Positions 35,621-45,122 of a DNA stretch of 64,000 nucleotides are shown piece by piece. The DNA comes from Serratia liquefaciens ATCC 27592 (GTDB lineage Bacteria; Pseudomonadota; Gammaproteobacteria; Enterobacterales; Enterobacteriaceae), in contig NC_021741.1 of NCBI RefSeq assembly GCF_000422085.1, positions 2,728,001-2,792,000 of the forward strand, read 5' to 3'. Numbering within the stretch: position 1 is the stretch's first letter; the number at the start of each line of letters is the position of its first letter. The notes under the pieces are model-generated. The model ran no database searches and was not told where the DNA came from. It worked only from the letters and a program-made list of their open reading frames with translations. Position numbers and translations under genes: made by a program.

Positions 35621-37273
35621 ATGCGTGGTTTACCCCTTTGGATATTGTCACTGAGCTGCCTTGCCGGCAGCGCTCTGGCCTCCACACCCCCTGCGCCCAC
35701 CGCGGCATCGCCATTGCCGGACATCCGCCAAAGCGGCTTTGTCTATTGCGTCAGCGGCATACTGAACACCTTCAACCCGCAGATGGCCAGCAGCGGCCTG
35801 ACGGTCGATACCCTGGCCGCACAGCTTTATGACCGCTTGCTGGACGTCGATCCGTACACCTACCGGCTGATCCCCGAATTGGCGCAAAGCTGGGAAGTGC
35901 TGGATAACGGGGCCACTTACCGGTTTCACCTGCGCAAAGACGTGCCGTTCCAGACTACCGACTGGTTCAAACCGACCCGCAAGCTGAATGCCGACGACGT
36001 GGTCTTCAGCTTCGAGCGCGTGTTTAACCAAAAGCACCCCTACCATGACGTCAACGGCGGCGAGTACCCTTATTTCGACAGTTTGCAATTTGGCGACTCT
36101 GTGCAAAGCGTGAAGAAGCTGGACGAGTACACGGTGGAGATCCGCCTGCAAGCGCCGGACGCCTCATTCTTGTGGCACATCGCCACCCACTATGCGCCGG
36201 TATTGTCGGCAGAATACGCAGACGATCTGACGCGTGAAGGCCGTCAGGAGATGATTGACCGCGAACCGGTCGGTACCGGGCCGTTCATGCTCAATGAATA
36301 TCGCTCAGGACAATATATCCGCCTGGCGCGCAACGATGTTTACTGGAAAGGTAAACCGCGTATGCCGCAGGTGGTGATCGATCTGGGCGCCGGCGGTACC
36401 GGACGGCTATCGAAATTGCTGACCGGCGAGTGCGACGTGCTGGCCTATCCCGCCGCCAGCCAGCTTTCAATTCTGCGCGATGACCCGCGCTTGCGGCTAA
36501 CGCTGCGCCCTGGCATGAACATCGCCTATCTGGCGTTTAACACCCGCAAACCGCCGCTGAACGATTTGAACGTCCGTCAGGCGATTTCGCTGGCGATCAA
36601 CAACCAGCGTCTGATGCAGTCGATTTACTATGGCACCGCGGAAACCGCCGCCTCCATATTGCCGCGCGCCTCCTGGGCCTACGACAATGAAGCGCACGTT
36701 ACCGAATTCAATCCGGCCAAATCGCGCGAAATGCTCAAGCAAGCGGGTATTGAGTCGCTGAACCTGCGCCTGTGGGTACCGACTGCCTCGCAATCCTACA
36801 ACCCCAGTCCGTTAAAAACCGCCGAGCTGATCCAGGCCGACTTGGCTCAGGTCGGCATTAACGTGACCATAGTGCCGGTCGAAGGCCGTTTCCAGGAGGC
36901 GCGGCTGATGGAGATGAATCACGATCTGACCCTCACCGGCTGGGCCACCGACAGTAACGATCCGGACAGCTTCTTCCGGCCGCTGCTGAGCTGCGCGGCC
37001 ATCCGCTCGCAAACCAACTATGCTCACTGGTGTGACCCGGCGTTTGACGAAGTGCTGCAAAATGCCCTGCTGTCACAACAGCTGGCGCAGCGCATCGAAA
37101 ACTATCAGAAGGCACAGAAAATTCTTGAGCAGCAGTTGCCGGTGTTGCCGCTGGCGTCTTCATTGCGCCTGCAGGCCTACCGTTACGACATAAAAGGACT
37201 GGTACTGAGCCCGTTCGGCAATGCGTCCTTTGCCGGGGTGTACCGTGAGTCTGCGGAGGGGCCGAAAAAGTGA
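35621..37273 (+). CDS. sapA: Peptide ABC transporter binding protein SapA
   Basis: A 550-residue periplasmic SBP_bac_5 protein with signal peptide ([20 protein letters not shown]). SapA binds antimicrobial peptides for import through SapBCDF in some pathogens; in E. coli the Sap system has also been tied to putrescine export. Cysteines in [15 protein letters not shown] and [17 protein letters not shown] are typical. It begins the sapABCDF operon and its stop overlaps the GTG start of sapB. Confidence 0.95.
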   Translation: MRGLPLWILSLSCLAGSALASTPPAPTAASPLPDIRQSGFVYCVSGILNTFNPQMASSGLTVDTLAAQLYDRLLDVDPYTYRLIPELAQSWEVLDNGATYRFHLRKDVPFQTTDWFKPTRKLNADDVVFSFERVFNQKHPYHDVNGGEYPYFDSLQFGDSVQSVKKLDEYTVEIRLQAPDASFLWHIATHYAPVLSAEYADDLTREGRQEMIDREPVGTGPFMLNEYRSGQYIRLARNDVYWKGKPRMPQVVIDLGAGGTGRLSKLLTGECDVLAYPAASQLSILRDDPRLRLTLRPGMNIAYLAFNTRKPPLNDLNVRQAISLAINNQRLMQSIYYGTAETAASILPRASWAYDNEAHVTEFNPAKSREMLKQAGIESLNLRLWVPTASQSYNPSPLKTAELIQADLAQVGINVTIVPVEGRFQEARLMEMNHDLTLTGWATDSNDPDSFFRPLLSCAAIRSQTNYAHWCDPAFDEVLQNALLSQQLAQRIENYQKAQKILEQQLPVLPLASSLRLQAYRYDIKGLVLSPFGNASFAGVYRESAEGPKK

Positions 37274-38235
37274 TTATCTTTACCTTACGCCGTTTCTTGC
37301 TGTTGCTGATCACCTTGTTCTTCCTGACATTGGTCAGCTTTAGCCTCAGCTATTTCACACCGCGGGCACCGCTGAACGGCGCTGCCCTGCTGGATGCCTA
37401 CCAGTTTTACTTTGTCAGCCTGCTGCACTGGGATTTTGGCGTCTCCAGCATTAATGGTCAGGCAATCAGCGAACAGCTGCGCGAAGTGTTTCCTGCCACT
37501 ATGGAGCTGTGCCTGCTCGCCTTCACTCTTGCTCTGTTTATCGGCATTCCTCTGGGCATTATTGCCGGCGTGATGCGTGGCAAATGGCAGGACACCGCTA
37601 TCAGCACCTTTGCGCTGTTGGGCTTTTCGATGCCGGTTTTCTGGCTGGCACTGCTGCTGATGCTGTTTTTCTCGCTGCACCTCGGCTGGCTGCCGGTCTC
37701 CGGACGTTTCGATCTGCTGTATCAGGTCAAGCCCATTACCGGCTTTGCCCTGATTGACGCCTGGCTGTCCGATTCACCCTACCGCACGGAAATGATCGGC
37801 AGCGCGCTGCGCCATATGATTTTGCCGATTACCGCACTGGCGGTAGCGCCAACCACCGAGGTGGTGCGTTTGATGCGTATCAGCACCGACGACGTGCTCA
37901 ATCAGAACTACATCAAAGCCGCCGCAACCCGCGGCTTATCCCGTTTCACCATTATCCGCCGCCACGTGCTGCACAATGCGTTGCCGCCTATCGTGCCCAA
38001 GCTGGGGTTGCAGTTTTCCACCATGCTGACGCTGGCGATGATCACCGAAATGGTGTTCAGTTGGCCGGGCCTCGGGCGTTGGATGATCAATGCCATTCGC
38101 CAGCAGGATTATGCGGCGATCTCCGCGGGCGTTATGGTGGTCGGCACGCTGGTGATCACCATTAACGTCCTGGCCGATATTTTAGGCGCTGCCACCAACC
38201 CACTGAAACATAAGGAATGGTATGCCCTTAGATAA
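37270..38235 (+). CDS. sapB: Peptide ABC transporter permease SapB
   Basis: A 321-residue inner-membrane permease of the DppB/OppB type with about six membrane segments. The binding-protein-dependent signature ([24 protein letters not shown]) is in the cytoplasmic EAA loop. It starts at GTG 37270, overlapping the sapA stop by 4 bp, and matches E. coli SapB from MIIFTLRR to HKEWYALR. Confidence 0.95.
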   Translation: MIIFTLRRFLLLLITLFFLTLVSFSLSYFTPRAPLNGAALLDAYQFYFVSLLHWDFGVSSINGQAISEQLREVFPATMELCLLAFTLALFIGIPLGIIAGVMRGKWQDTAISTFALLGFSMPVFWLALLLMLFFSLHLGWLPVSGRFDLLYQVKPITGFALIDAWLSDSPYRTEMIGSALRHMILPITALAVAPTTEVVRLMRISTDDVLNQNYIKAAATRGLSRFTIIRRHVLHNALPPIVPKLGLQFSTMLTLAMITEMVFSWPGLGRWMINAIRQQDYAAISAGVMVVGTLVITINVLADILGAATNPLKHKEWYALR

Positions 38236-39112
38236 CGTATACCGCGAAAAGAAAATGCCGAGCCCGCTGCTGTATACCTGGCGGATTTTTTACGGCGATG
38301 CGCTGGCGATGATCGGCTTCTACGGCGTGATAGCGCTGCTGCTGCTTTCCGTGTTCGGCAGCCTGCTGGCCCCTTATGCGCTCGATCAACAGTTCCTGGG
38401 TTATCAACTGTTGCCGCCTTCCTGGTCACGTTACGGCAACGTTTCCTTCTTCCTGGGCACCGACGATCTTGGCCGCGACATTCTCAGCCGCCTGCTGACC
38501 GGCACCGCCGCCACCTTCGGTTCCGCATTGCTGGTTACCGTTGCCGCCGCCTTTGTCGGGGTGATCCTCGGGGTGTTTGCCGGGGTAACCCGCGGCCTGC
38601 GCTCGGCGGTGCTCAATCATATTCTCGACACCCTGCTCTCCATCCCTTCGCTGCTGCTGGCGATCGTGGTGGTGGCGTTCCTTGGGCCAAAACTCGAGCA
38701 CGCCATGCTGGCCGTCTGGCTGGCGCTGTTGCCTCGCATGGTGCGCACTATCTACAGCGCAGTGCATGACGAGTTGGAAAAAGAATATGTGGTGGCGGTG
38801 CGTCTCGATGGCGCGTCAACCTTGCAAATACTGTGGTACGCCGTGATGCCCAACATTGTGGCGGTGCTGGTGACGGAGTTCACCCGAGCGCTGTCGATGG
38901 CGATCCTGGACATTGCCGCCCTCGGCTTCCTCGATCTTGGCGCACAGCTGCCGTCTCCTGAATGGGGCGCCATGCTCGGCGATTCGCTGGAGCTGGTGTA
39001 TGTCGCCCCCTGGACGGTGATGCTGCCCGGCGCGGCAATCCTGGTCAGCGTGTTGCTGGTTAACCTGTTGGGCGACGGTATGCGCCGCGCAATCAATACG
39101 GGGGTGGAATAA
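38222..39112 (+). CDS. sapC: Peptide ABC transporter permease SapC
   Basis: A 296-residue inner-membrane permease of the DppC/OppC type, with an N-terminal membrane segment at about residues 30-50 and five more in the permease domain. The signature [17 protein letters not shown] marks the OppC group. Its start overlaps the sapB end by 14 bp and its stop shares one base with the sapD start. Confidence 0.95.
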   Translation: MPLDNVYREKKMPSPLLYTWRIFYGDALAMIGFYGVIALLLLSVFGSLLAPYALDQQFLGYQLLPPSWSRYGNVSFFLGTDDLGRDILSRLLTGTAATFGSALLVTVAAAFVGVILGVFAGVTRGLRSAVLNHILDTLLSIPSLLLAIVVVAFLGPKLEHAMLAVWLALLPRMVRTIYSAVHDELEKEYVVAVRLDGASTLQILWYAVMPNIVAVLVTEFTRALSMAILDIAALGFLDLGAQLPSPEWGAMLGDSLELVYVAPWTVMLPGAAILVSVLLVNLLGDGMRRAINTGVE

Positions 39113-40104
39113 TGCCATTACTTGATATCCGCAACCTGACGATTGAATTTATGACCGCCGAAGGCCCGGTAAAGGCAGTCGATCGCGTCAGCATGACCCT
39201 GAGTGAGGGGGAAGTCCGCGGCCTGGTGGGCGAGTCCGGTTCCGGTAAAAGCCTGATCGCCAAAGCGATCTGCGGCGTCACCAAAGACAACTGGCGCGTC
39301 ACCGCCGACCGTTTCCGTTTCGATGATATCGACCTGTTGCAGCTAACACCGCGTGAACGACGCAAGCTGGTCGGGCATAACGTGTCGATGATTTTCCAGG
39401 AGCCACAATCCTGTCTGGATCCTTCCGAAAGCATCGGCCGTCAGCTGGTGCAGGCCATTCCGGGTTGGACCTACAAAGGCCGCTGGTGGCAGCGCTTTAA
39501 CTGGCGCAAACGCCGCGCCATAGAGCTGCTGCACCGCGTGGGCATCAAGGATCACAAAGACATCATGGGCAGCTTTCCTTATGAGCTGACCGACGGTGAG
39601 TGCCAGAAAGTGATGATCGCCATCGCCCTGGCCAATCAGCCGCGCCTGCTGATCGCCGATGAACCGACCAACGCCATGGAACCGACCACTCAGGCGCAGA
39701 TTTTCCGTCTGCTGGCGCGTTTGAACCAAAACAACAACACCACCATTTTGCTGATCAGCCACGATCTGCAAATGATGAGCAAATGGGCCGATCGGGTCAA
39801 CGTGTTGTACTGCGGGCAGACGGTAGAAAGCGCTCAGTGCGAAGACCTGCTGGCCGCACCGCACCACCCTTACACTCAGGCGCTGATCCGCGCAATGCCG
39901 GACTTTGGCCGCGCATTGCCGCATAAAAGCCGCCTCAATACCCTGCCGGGAGCCATTCCGTCGCTGGAGCATTTGCCGATAGGTTGTCGGCTGGGGCCGC
40001 GCTGCCCCTATGCGCAGAAGAAATGCATTGAGACACCTCGCCTGCGTCCGGTGAAAAACCACCTGTTCGCCTGTCACTTCCCACTGAACATGGAGGAGCA
40101 ATAA
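39112..40104 (+). CDS. sapD: Peptide ABC transporter ATPase SapD
   Basis: A 330-residue ABC ATPase with Walker A GESGSGKS, Walker [12 protein letters not shown] and the C-terminal oligopeptide-ATPase extension with cysteines ([14 protein letters not shown]). The ABC signature region reads LTDGECQKV rather than LSGGQ, as in other SapD proteins. SapD also supports Trk potassium uptake in E. coli. Confidence 0.94.
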   Translation: MPLLDIRNLTIEFMTAEGPVKAVDRVSMTLSEGEVRGLVGESGSGKSLIAKAICGVTKDNWRVTADRFRFDDIDLLQLTPRERRKLVGHNVSMIFQEPQSCLDPSESIGRQLVQAIPGWTYKGRWWQRFNWRKRRAIELLHRVGIKDHKDIMGSFPYELTDGECQKVMIAIALANQPRLLIADEPTNAMEPTTQAQIFRLLARLNQNNNTTILLISHDLQMMSKWADRVNVLYCGQTVESAQCEDLLAAPHHPYTQALIRAMPDFGRALPHKSRLNTLPGAIPSLEHLPIGCRLGPRCPYAQKKCIETPRLRPVKNHLFACHFPLNMEEQ

Positions 40105-40105
40105 C

Positions 40106-40918
40106 ATGGAAACGCTGTTGGAAGTGCGCAATCTGAGCAAAACCTACCGTTACCGCACCGGGCTGTTTCGCCGCCAGCATGTGGAAGCGGTCAAATCGGT
40201 CAGCTTTACCCTGCGTGAACGGCAAACGCTGGCGATCATCGGTGAAAACGGCTCTGGCAAGTCCACCCTGGCCAAGATGCTGTCCGGCATGGTCGAGCCC
40301 TCAGCCGGAGAACTGCTGATTGACGACCATCGGCTTAACTATGGCGATTATCGTTACCGCAGCCAGCGTATCCGCATGATATTTCAGGATCCGAGCACTT
40401 CGCTCAATCCTCGTCAGCGTATCGGCCAGCTGTTGGACGCCCCGCTGCGGCTCAATACCGAAATGGCAGCCCCTGAACGTGAGCAACAAATCAACCGAAC
40501 CCTGCGTCAGGTGGGGATGCTGCCGGATCACGCCAATTATTACCCGCATATGCTGGCATCCGGCCAGAAACAGCGGGTGGCTTTAGCCCGCGCCTTGATC
40601 CTGCAACCGAAGGTGATCGTAGCCGATGAGGCACTGGCCTCGCTGGATATGTCGATGCGTTCGCAAATCATCAACCTGATGCTGGAACTGCAGGAGAAAC
40701 ACGGTATTTCCTACATTTATGTGACTCAACACCTGGGCATGATGAAACACATCAGCGATCAGGTGATGGTGATGCATGAAGGGGAAATCGTCGAACGCGG
40801 CAGTACGGCCGAGGTATTGGCTTCACCGCTGCATGAGCTGACCAAACGCCTGATTGCCAGCCACTTTGGCGAGGCGCTTACCGCAGACGCCTGGCGACGT
40901 GACGGCGGCAGATTCTGA
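40106..40918 (+). CDS. sapF: Peptide ABC transporter ATPase SapF
   Basis: A 270-residue ABC ATPase with Walker A GENGSGKST and Walker B VIVADEALASLDMS. The signature motif reads MLASGQKQRVALARAL. It is the last gene of sapABCDF, one base after the sapD stop, and is followed by the duplicated terminator. Confidence 0.94.
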   Translation: METLLEVRNLSKTYRYRTGLFRRQHVEAVKSVSFTLRERQTLAIIGENGSGKSTLAKMLSGMVEPSAGELLIDDHRLNYGDYRYRSQRIRMIFQDPSTSLNPRQRIGQLLDAPLRLNTEMAAPEREQQINRTLRQVGMLPDHANYYPHMLASGQKQRVALARALILQPKVIVADEALASLDMSMRSQIINLMLELQEKHGISYIYVTQHLGMMKHISDQVMVMHEGEIVERGSTAEVLASPLHELTKRLIASHFGEALTADAWRRDGGRF

Positions 40919-40935
40919 TCGTCAAATCATAAAGA

Positions 40936-40957
40936 GAACCCGCCTTAAAGCGGGTTC
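40936..40957 (+). terminator. First copy of the sapF terminator hairpin, cut off from its T run
   Basis: GAACCCGC (40936-40943) pairs with GCGGGTTC (40950-40957) over CTTAAA, 17 bp past sapF, but CAGACTG follows instead of T residues. The same 20-mer AACCCGCCTTAAAGCGGGTT recurs at 41095-41114 with the T run. Confidence 0.7.
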
Positions 40958-41090
40958 AGACTGCAGATATCCGTGAAAGGCTGAACCGGTAGGGGTCGAA
41001 CATGTTCGACCCGATTTAACTCATTGATTATGCCATTGGGCGCAGCTTGCAGCGCCCCTACAGAAAAACAACAGAGCACTTCGTCAACGG
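40957..41090. repeat. Dispersed repeat, copy 1 (MITE-like)
   Basis: A roughly 134-bp non-coding repeat, also at 53370-53505. The core runs from GTAGGGG (40989) to CCCCTAC (41061), which are inverted ends. Inside is the perfect 20-bp palindrome GGGTCGAACATGTTCGACCC (40993-41012). By eye there are five mismatches to copy 2 between 40981 and 41061. Both copies sit inside intrinsic terminators. Confidence 0.85.
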
Positions 41091-41094
41091 TCTC

Positions 41095-41118
41095 AACCCG
41101 CCTTAAAGCGGGTTTTTT
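41095..41118 (+). terminator. Second, complete copy of the sapF terminator
   Basis: AACCCGC (41095-41101), loop CTTAAA, GCGGGTT (41108-41114) followed by TTTTAT. It is identical over 20 bases to the hairpin at 40937-40956. Confidence 0.85.
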
Positions 41119-41300
41119 ATCGCCCCGATTCAGTGAGCGCTTAGCCAAAAACCGCAAATACAAATTACAATCTTGCTATATATCATTATATTTTATTCCA
41201 TTCAGTTATTGATTAGTCCTTAACATTATTTTATCTCGCCAATCGAATCGGTGAGGATATCCCCTACGTTGAGCTTATTAAACGACAGGATATCGCACTG

Positions 41301-41402
41301 ATGAACAGCCATCGCAATCGCCGACTCTCGCAGTTTCTACTCGCTTTAGCCGCAGGTTTCTCTGTTTATGGCCACGCGCTGTGTTGTGATGACCAAGGCT
41401 GA
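41301..41402 (+). CDS. Candidate leader peptide 1 upstream of yciW (33 aa)
   Basis: An ATG with AGGA 10 bp upstream opens a 33-codon frame. The product starts MNSHRNRRLSQFLLALAAG, has a hydrophobic stretch and ends ALCCDDQG with two adjacent TGT codons three to six residues from the stop. It lies in the otherwise empty 385-bp leader of yciW, whose E. coli homologue belongs to the CysB sulfur regulon. Translation is not proven; cysteine-dependent control is a hypothesis. Confidence 0.45.
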   Translation: MNSHRNRRLSQFLLALAAGFSVYGHALCCDDQG

Positions 41403-41430
41403 TCCTGTCATTCCGTGTCCCTCTGCGGGC

Positions 41431-41487
41431 ATGTTGCCATTTTGTCTTGCCGCCGTTGCCTGCTGCACCGGTGGCTGTTGCTCATGA
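41431..41487 (+). CDS. Candidate cysteine-rich leader peptide 2 upstream of yciW (18 aa)
   Basis: The frame encodes MLPFCLAAVACCTGGCCS then TGA: five cysteines in 18 residues, with two Cys-Cys pairs right before the stop. It ends 16 bp before the yciW ATG. The ribosome-binding site is poor (GCGGG), so translation may depend on the upstream leader. The composition is what a cysteine attenuator would need, but it remains unproven. Confidence 0.42.
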   Translation: MLPFCLAAVACCTGGCCS

Positions 41488-41503
41488 TTAAGGATCATCC
41501 CCT

Positions 41504-42691
41504 ATGGAACTACTACGTCGACAACATAATGCCCAGTGGTATCACGAAACCCAAAGCAGCGTGCGCGGTGAGCAGCCGTTGGAGCCGCAGGCGGCCGGGA
41601 TCCGCGATCGATTTTTGCTGGGGCTGGGCGCTTTTGCCGACGAAGCGCTGAACACCGCGCTGACCGCACGCGCCGGGGTATTTAACGCCTCCCTGGCCGG
41701 ATATCACGTGCTGTTTCCCGATCGGGTCGAATTGTCACGCACAGTGACATTGTCACCTTATGATCGCCTCAGCACCGCATTAACCGTGGCACAGGTGACC
41801 GGCGTTCAGTCTCTTTGTAGCCACTACGCCGCCCGCCTCGCCCCCCTGTACAGCCCCGACGCCTCACGTGAAAGTAATATCCGCCTGGCCCAAATCACCC
41901 AGTATGCCCGCCAGCTCGCCAGTCAACCGACGTTGATTTGCAGCAAGGCGTTGCAGCAGTTGAGCGACGTCGGGTTAAGCCCGGCGGATATCGTGACCTT
42001 TTCGCAGATTATCGGTTTTGTTAGCTACCAGGCACGCGTGGTCGCCGGCGTGGCTGCCTTGGCCGGGCGACCAACGGGAGTGGTGCCCGGTTTCCCGAAC
42101 ATCGCTGACGCCGAAGGCATTGTGTTCACCGAGGAAGAACTGACATGGCAAGCGCGTCTTCCCGTGGTGGTGCCGGAAGAGGCCCGTGCCGAACAGCTCG
42201 ACGTGCTGGATCAAAGCCATCCCGACGCTCGCAGCGAATCCTATTATCTGTTGCTGGCCCACGATGCGCCCGCGCTGCGTGAACGTAATGGCGTGTTCAA
42301 CAGTATCAATGCCGACGGTTATGGCCTGTCGGCGCGGCTGAAAGCGCTGGCGACGCTGGCAGTTTCCCGCATTAACGGCAGCCGCTACTGCGCAGCGACC
42401 GTCGCACAGGATATTCAACAAGAAGAACTGGTCGGCGCCCTGTTCAATAGCATTGAGCAGGGGCTGGAGAGTACCAATGACCCGGTTAACCAGGCTGTGA
42501 TCCGCATAGCAACGGACCTGACCCGCACGCCTGAAAAGTTCACGCCGCGCAGCGTGCAGCCGCTGTTTAACAGTGGGTTGAATCAGGCGCAGGCGCTGGA
42601 CGTGATCCTCACCGGCGCGCTGTATGCCTGGGAGAACCGCCTGCGTCAAACGCTCGGCGACACCCAACATCTCAGTGAAAACCTGGCGTAA
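41504..42691 (+). CDS. yciW: CMD-domain protein (YciW family)
   Basis: A 395-residue protein with two carboxymuconolactone-decarboxylase/AhpD-like regions. The N-terminal AQWYHETQSS and the stretch LSTALTVAQVTGVQSLCSHYAARLAP match the E. coli YciW I recall. In E. coli yciW is sulfur-starvation induced and linked to cysteine and methionine metabolism; the reaction is unknown. The ATG at 41504 matches the family start, though the preceding AAGGA is weak. Two cysteine-rich small frames precede it and a LysR gene converges on it with a 3-bp gap. Confidence 0.8.
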   Translation: MELLRRQHNAQWYHETQSSVRGEQPLEPQAAGIRDRFLLGLGAFADEALNTALTARAGVFNASLAGYHVLFPDRVELSRTVTLSPYDRLSTALTVAQVTGVQSLCSHYAARLAPLYSPDASRESNIRLAQITQYARQLASQPTLICSKALQQLSDVGLSPADIVTFSQIIGFVSYQARVVAGVAALAGRPTGVVPGFPNIADAEGIVFTEEELTWQARLPVVVPEEARAEQLDVLDQSHPDARSESYYLLLAHDAPALRERNGVFNSINADGYGLSARLKALATLAVSRINGSRYCAATVAQDIQQEELVGALFNSIEQGLESTNDPVNQAVIRIATDLTRTPEKFTPRSVQPLFNSGLNQAQALDVILTGALYAWENRLRQTLGDTQHLSENLA

Positions 42692-42694
42692 TCG

Positions 42695-43591
42695 CTAGCG
42701 CAGCAACCAACCTCGTGCGGCATCAAAGAAATGCTGCGCCAACGGCGATGCGCGTCCCGGCTCGGCGACCACGACCGCAGCATGACGTGACATCGCCGCG
42801 ATCGCTATCGGTCGGTGTTGCAACTCCGGCATCATTGCCGGTAACAGGTTGCCATGCGGGAAAAGCCCACAGCCCAGACCGACGAAAATGCCCTGCAACA
42901 GTTGGAATATTGAGGTGGTTTCCATTCGAACGTGCAGCGTCAGTCCAGCTTCACGGAAGTTTTGATCAAGATAACGGCGGAAGTAACGCGTCGGCTCAGC
43001 CAGGCACAGTGGCAGCGTGGCTACATCCTCCAGCGTCAGGGGGGTATCTCCTACCAACTCAGGAAAATGCTGCGGGTGGAAAACCAGCTCGACCCCGGCG
43101 TCCGCCAATGGCTGGGACTGAAAGTGCAGCTCTTGCAGCGTGGAAAGCTCGAAGAAACCAATGCCGACATCTACGGTATGTGCCGTCAACGCCTCCAGCA
43201 ACTGATCGGCACTCAGCACCGCTACCCGATAATCCAGCTGAGGGTAACGCTCACTGACGTCCTTTAACATTTGCGCCAGCGAGATGCTGCATTGCGGTAC
43301 CACTCCGATGCGCAACGTGCCGTTAAGCCCGTGTTTAAGCGACTCGACCTCCAGCTTCAGCCCCTGATAAACCGACACGATCTCACGCGCCCACGACAGC
43401 ACCCGCTCGCCTTCGGCAGTAAAACCTTCGAAGTTGTTACCGCGGTTGATTAAGGATACGCCCAGCTCTTTTTCCAAATTTTTCAGCCGCATAGACAATG
43501 TCGGCTGACTGACAAAGCTGGCCTCTGCCGCACGGCCGAAGTGGCGCTCGCGTTCGAGATTACACAGGTAGATCAGTTGCTTAATATCCAT
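42695..43591 (-). CDS. LysR-family transcriptional regulator
   Basis: A 298-residue LysR regulator: winged helix (MDIKQLIYLCNLERERHFGRAAEASFVSQPTLSMRLKNLEKELG) followed by a two-lobed effector domain. The target is unknown. It converges on yciW and runs in the same direction as dacD downstream, with 19 bp or so between. I use the ATG at 43591; a TTG at 43603 is possible. No clear ribosome-binding site is seen. Confidence 0.85.
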   Translation of the reverse strand: MDIKQLIYLCNLERERHFGRAAEASFVSQPTLSMRLKNLEKELGVSLINRGNNFEGFTAEGERVLSWAREIVSVYQGLKLEVESLKHGLNGTLRIGVVPQCSISLAQMLKDVSERYPQLDYRVAVLSADQLLEALTAHTVDVGIGFFELSTLQELHFQSQPLADAGVELVFHPQHFPELVGDTPLTLEDVATLPLCLAEPTRYFRRYLDQNFREAGLTLHVRMETTSIFQLLQGIFVGLGCGLFPHGNLLPAMMPELQHRPIAIAAMSRHAAVVVAEPGRASPLAQHFFDAARGWLLR

Positions 43592-43643
43592 AAAACGGCT
43601 CAATAAGTCATGACTGACCTGAGTATACCATCGCTGTAGGGTT

Positions 43644-43667
43644 TCGGGCGCAGCTGGCTACGCCCGG
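43644..43667 (-). terminator. Possible hairpin after dacD
   Basis: CGGGCG and CGCCCG (about 43645-43650 and 43661-43666) could pair 6 bp past the dacD stop on the minus strand; a T run is lacking. Confidence 0.35.
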
Positions 43668-43672
43668 AGGGG

Positions 43673-44842
43673 TCAAATCTTCAGTTTTACGTAGTCCATC
43701 AATCGTGAGAACGCGCCGCCTTGCTGGACCGGTTGCAATGCCACCAGCGGCAAGGTTTTGAGCAGCTTGCCGTTATCGCTGATACGGATTTCGCCAATCG
43801 TCTGCCCTTGGGTCAACGGGGCATCCAGGCGCGGAACGCTGACCACATACTGCGCCTTCAGTTTGTCGGCTTCACTTTTCGGCAGGCTGAGATATTCCTC
43901 TTTTGCACTGCCCACCGCGACCTCATGACGGTCGCCATACCACACTTTTTCCTGCCCCAGATTTTGCCCGGCGCTGAACAGATGCACGGTGGTGAAATCA
44001 CGCAGGCCCCAGGTCAGCAATTTGCGCGCCTGCTCTTCACGCCCTTTCGAACTTTTACCGCCCATCACCACCGCAATCAGCCGCCGGTCTCCTTCGGTAG
44101 CAGAGGCAATAATGTTAAAGCCGGCCGAGGCGGTATGGCCGGTTTTCAACCCGTCGACGTGCAGGTTTTTATCCCACAGCAGCCCATTGCGATTTTGCTG
44201 GGTGATGCCGTTCCAGGTCAGCGATTTCTCGCTGTACATGTGATACTCCGCCGGTTCGCTCATGATGATAGCGCGTGAAATCACCGCCAAATCGCCCGCC
44301 GTAGTGAATTGCCCCGGCGCATCCAGCCCATGCACGGTTTCGAAATGGGTATTCTGCAGGCCAAGCTGGGCACTCTTTTCATTCATCAACTTAACGAATG
44401 CCGCCTGGCTACCTGCCACATAATCCGCCATCGCGACACAGGCATCGTTGCCCGAATCAATGATGATACCGCGGCTGAGATCGCGAACCGTGACCCTGTC
44501 ACCTGGCTTTAAGAACATCAATGATGATCCCTTAAACACCGGGTTGCCCTGCGCCCAGGCGTCATTGCCCACCGTCACCACGTCATCCAGGCCAATTTTG
44601 TGCTGATCGAGCGCGTGATCAATCACCAATCCGGTCATCAGCTTCGTCAGGCTGGCTGGGTTGCGGCGCTGATCTGCGTTCGCCTGCGCCAACACCTGTC
44701 CAGTGGTGTAATCCATCAATACGTAAGAGGCGGCGTCTATCGCCGGCGGTGTGTTTTGCGCAATACTGGAGGGAACATCTGCTGCCTGTACCGCCAGCGG
44801 CACTAACATGCCGGCGATCATCACCCATACTGAACGCTTCAA
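43673..44842 (-). CDS. dacD: D-alanyl-D-alanine carboxypeptidase (DacD, PBP6b)
   Basis: A 389-residue low-molecular-weight penicillin-binding protein that trims pentapeptide side chains of peptidoglycan. Signal peptide ends VQA; motifs are SLTK (active serine, NPASLTKLMTG), SGN (DSGNDAC) and KTG (DGLKTGHT). A C-terminal amphipathic helix (SRLMDYVKLKI) would anchor it to the membrane. It is more like E. coli DacD than DacA or DacC in the segments I can compare (WNGITQQNRNGLLWDK). DacC is the main alternative. Confidence 0.87.
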   Translation of the reverse strand: MKRSVWVMIAGMLVPLAVQAADVPSSIAQNTPPAIDAASYVLMDYTTGQVLAQANADQRRNPASLTKLMTGLVIDHALDQHKIGLDDVVTVGNDAWAQGNPVFKGSSLMFLKPGDRVTVRDLSRGIIIDSGNDACVAMADYVAGSQAAFVKLMNEKSAQLGLQNTHFETVHGLDAPGQFTTAGDLAVISRAIIMSEPAEYHMYSEKSLTWNGITQQNRNGLLWDKNLHVDGLKTGHTASAGFNIIASATEGDRRLIAVVMGGKSSKGREEQARKLLTWGLRDFTTVHLFSAGQNLGQEKVWYGDRHEVAVGSAKEEYLSLPKSEADKLKAQYVVSVPRLDAPLTQGQTIGEIRISDNGKLLKTLPLVALQPVQQGGAFSRLMDYVKLKI

Positions 44843-45122
44843 TCACTGTTCCTCAGGCCCTGTGGGCTAAATAAAATGCCAATATAATCCGTGATATAGA
44901 CTGCATTAATTATCGGGAAAGCGGAATCGTTACTCTTTTTCAGCAGGTGTCATAATGCAACGATTTGTTTGCCCGGTACCGCTACGCGATAAATCTGCTC
45001 TATGCCGCCATTGTCCCATTCGATTAGACGCTCACACCGCCCCAACCTAAACTTGTGACATAAACACTGAAAGCGCTTAAAAAAGCGTTCACTTATTAGC
45101 TACATCACCTGCGAAGAACAAT

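Noticed and set aside
40957..41090. CRISPR repeat or insertion-sequence end for the palindromic repeat
   Set aside because: Only single copies occur at two distant sites, without spacers, and no transposase frame is present; a small non-coding element fits better.
41415..41651. Read-through of the TGA at 41400-41402 (for example as selenocysteine) joining leader 1 to the long open frame after it
   Set aside because: The downstream frame overlaps yciW and becomes Arg/Ser-rich with no family resemblance, and no SECIS-like hairpin is evident; two separate small frames are simpler.
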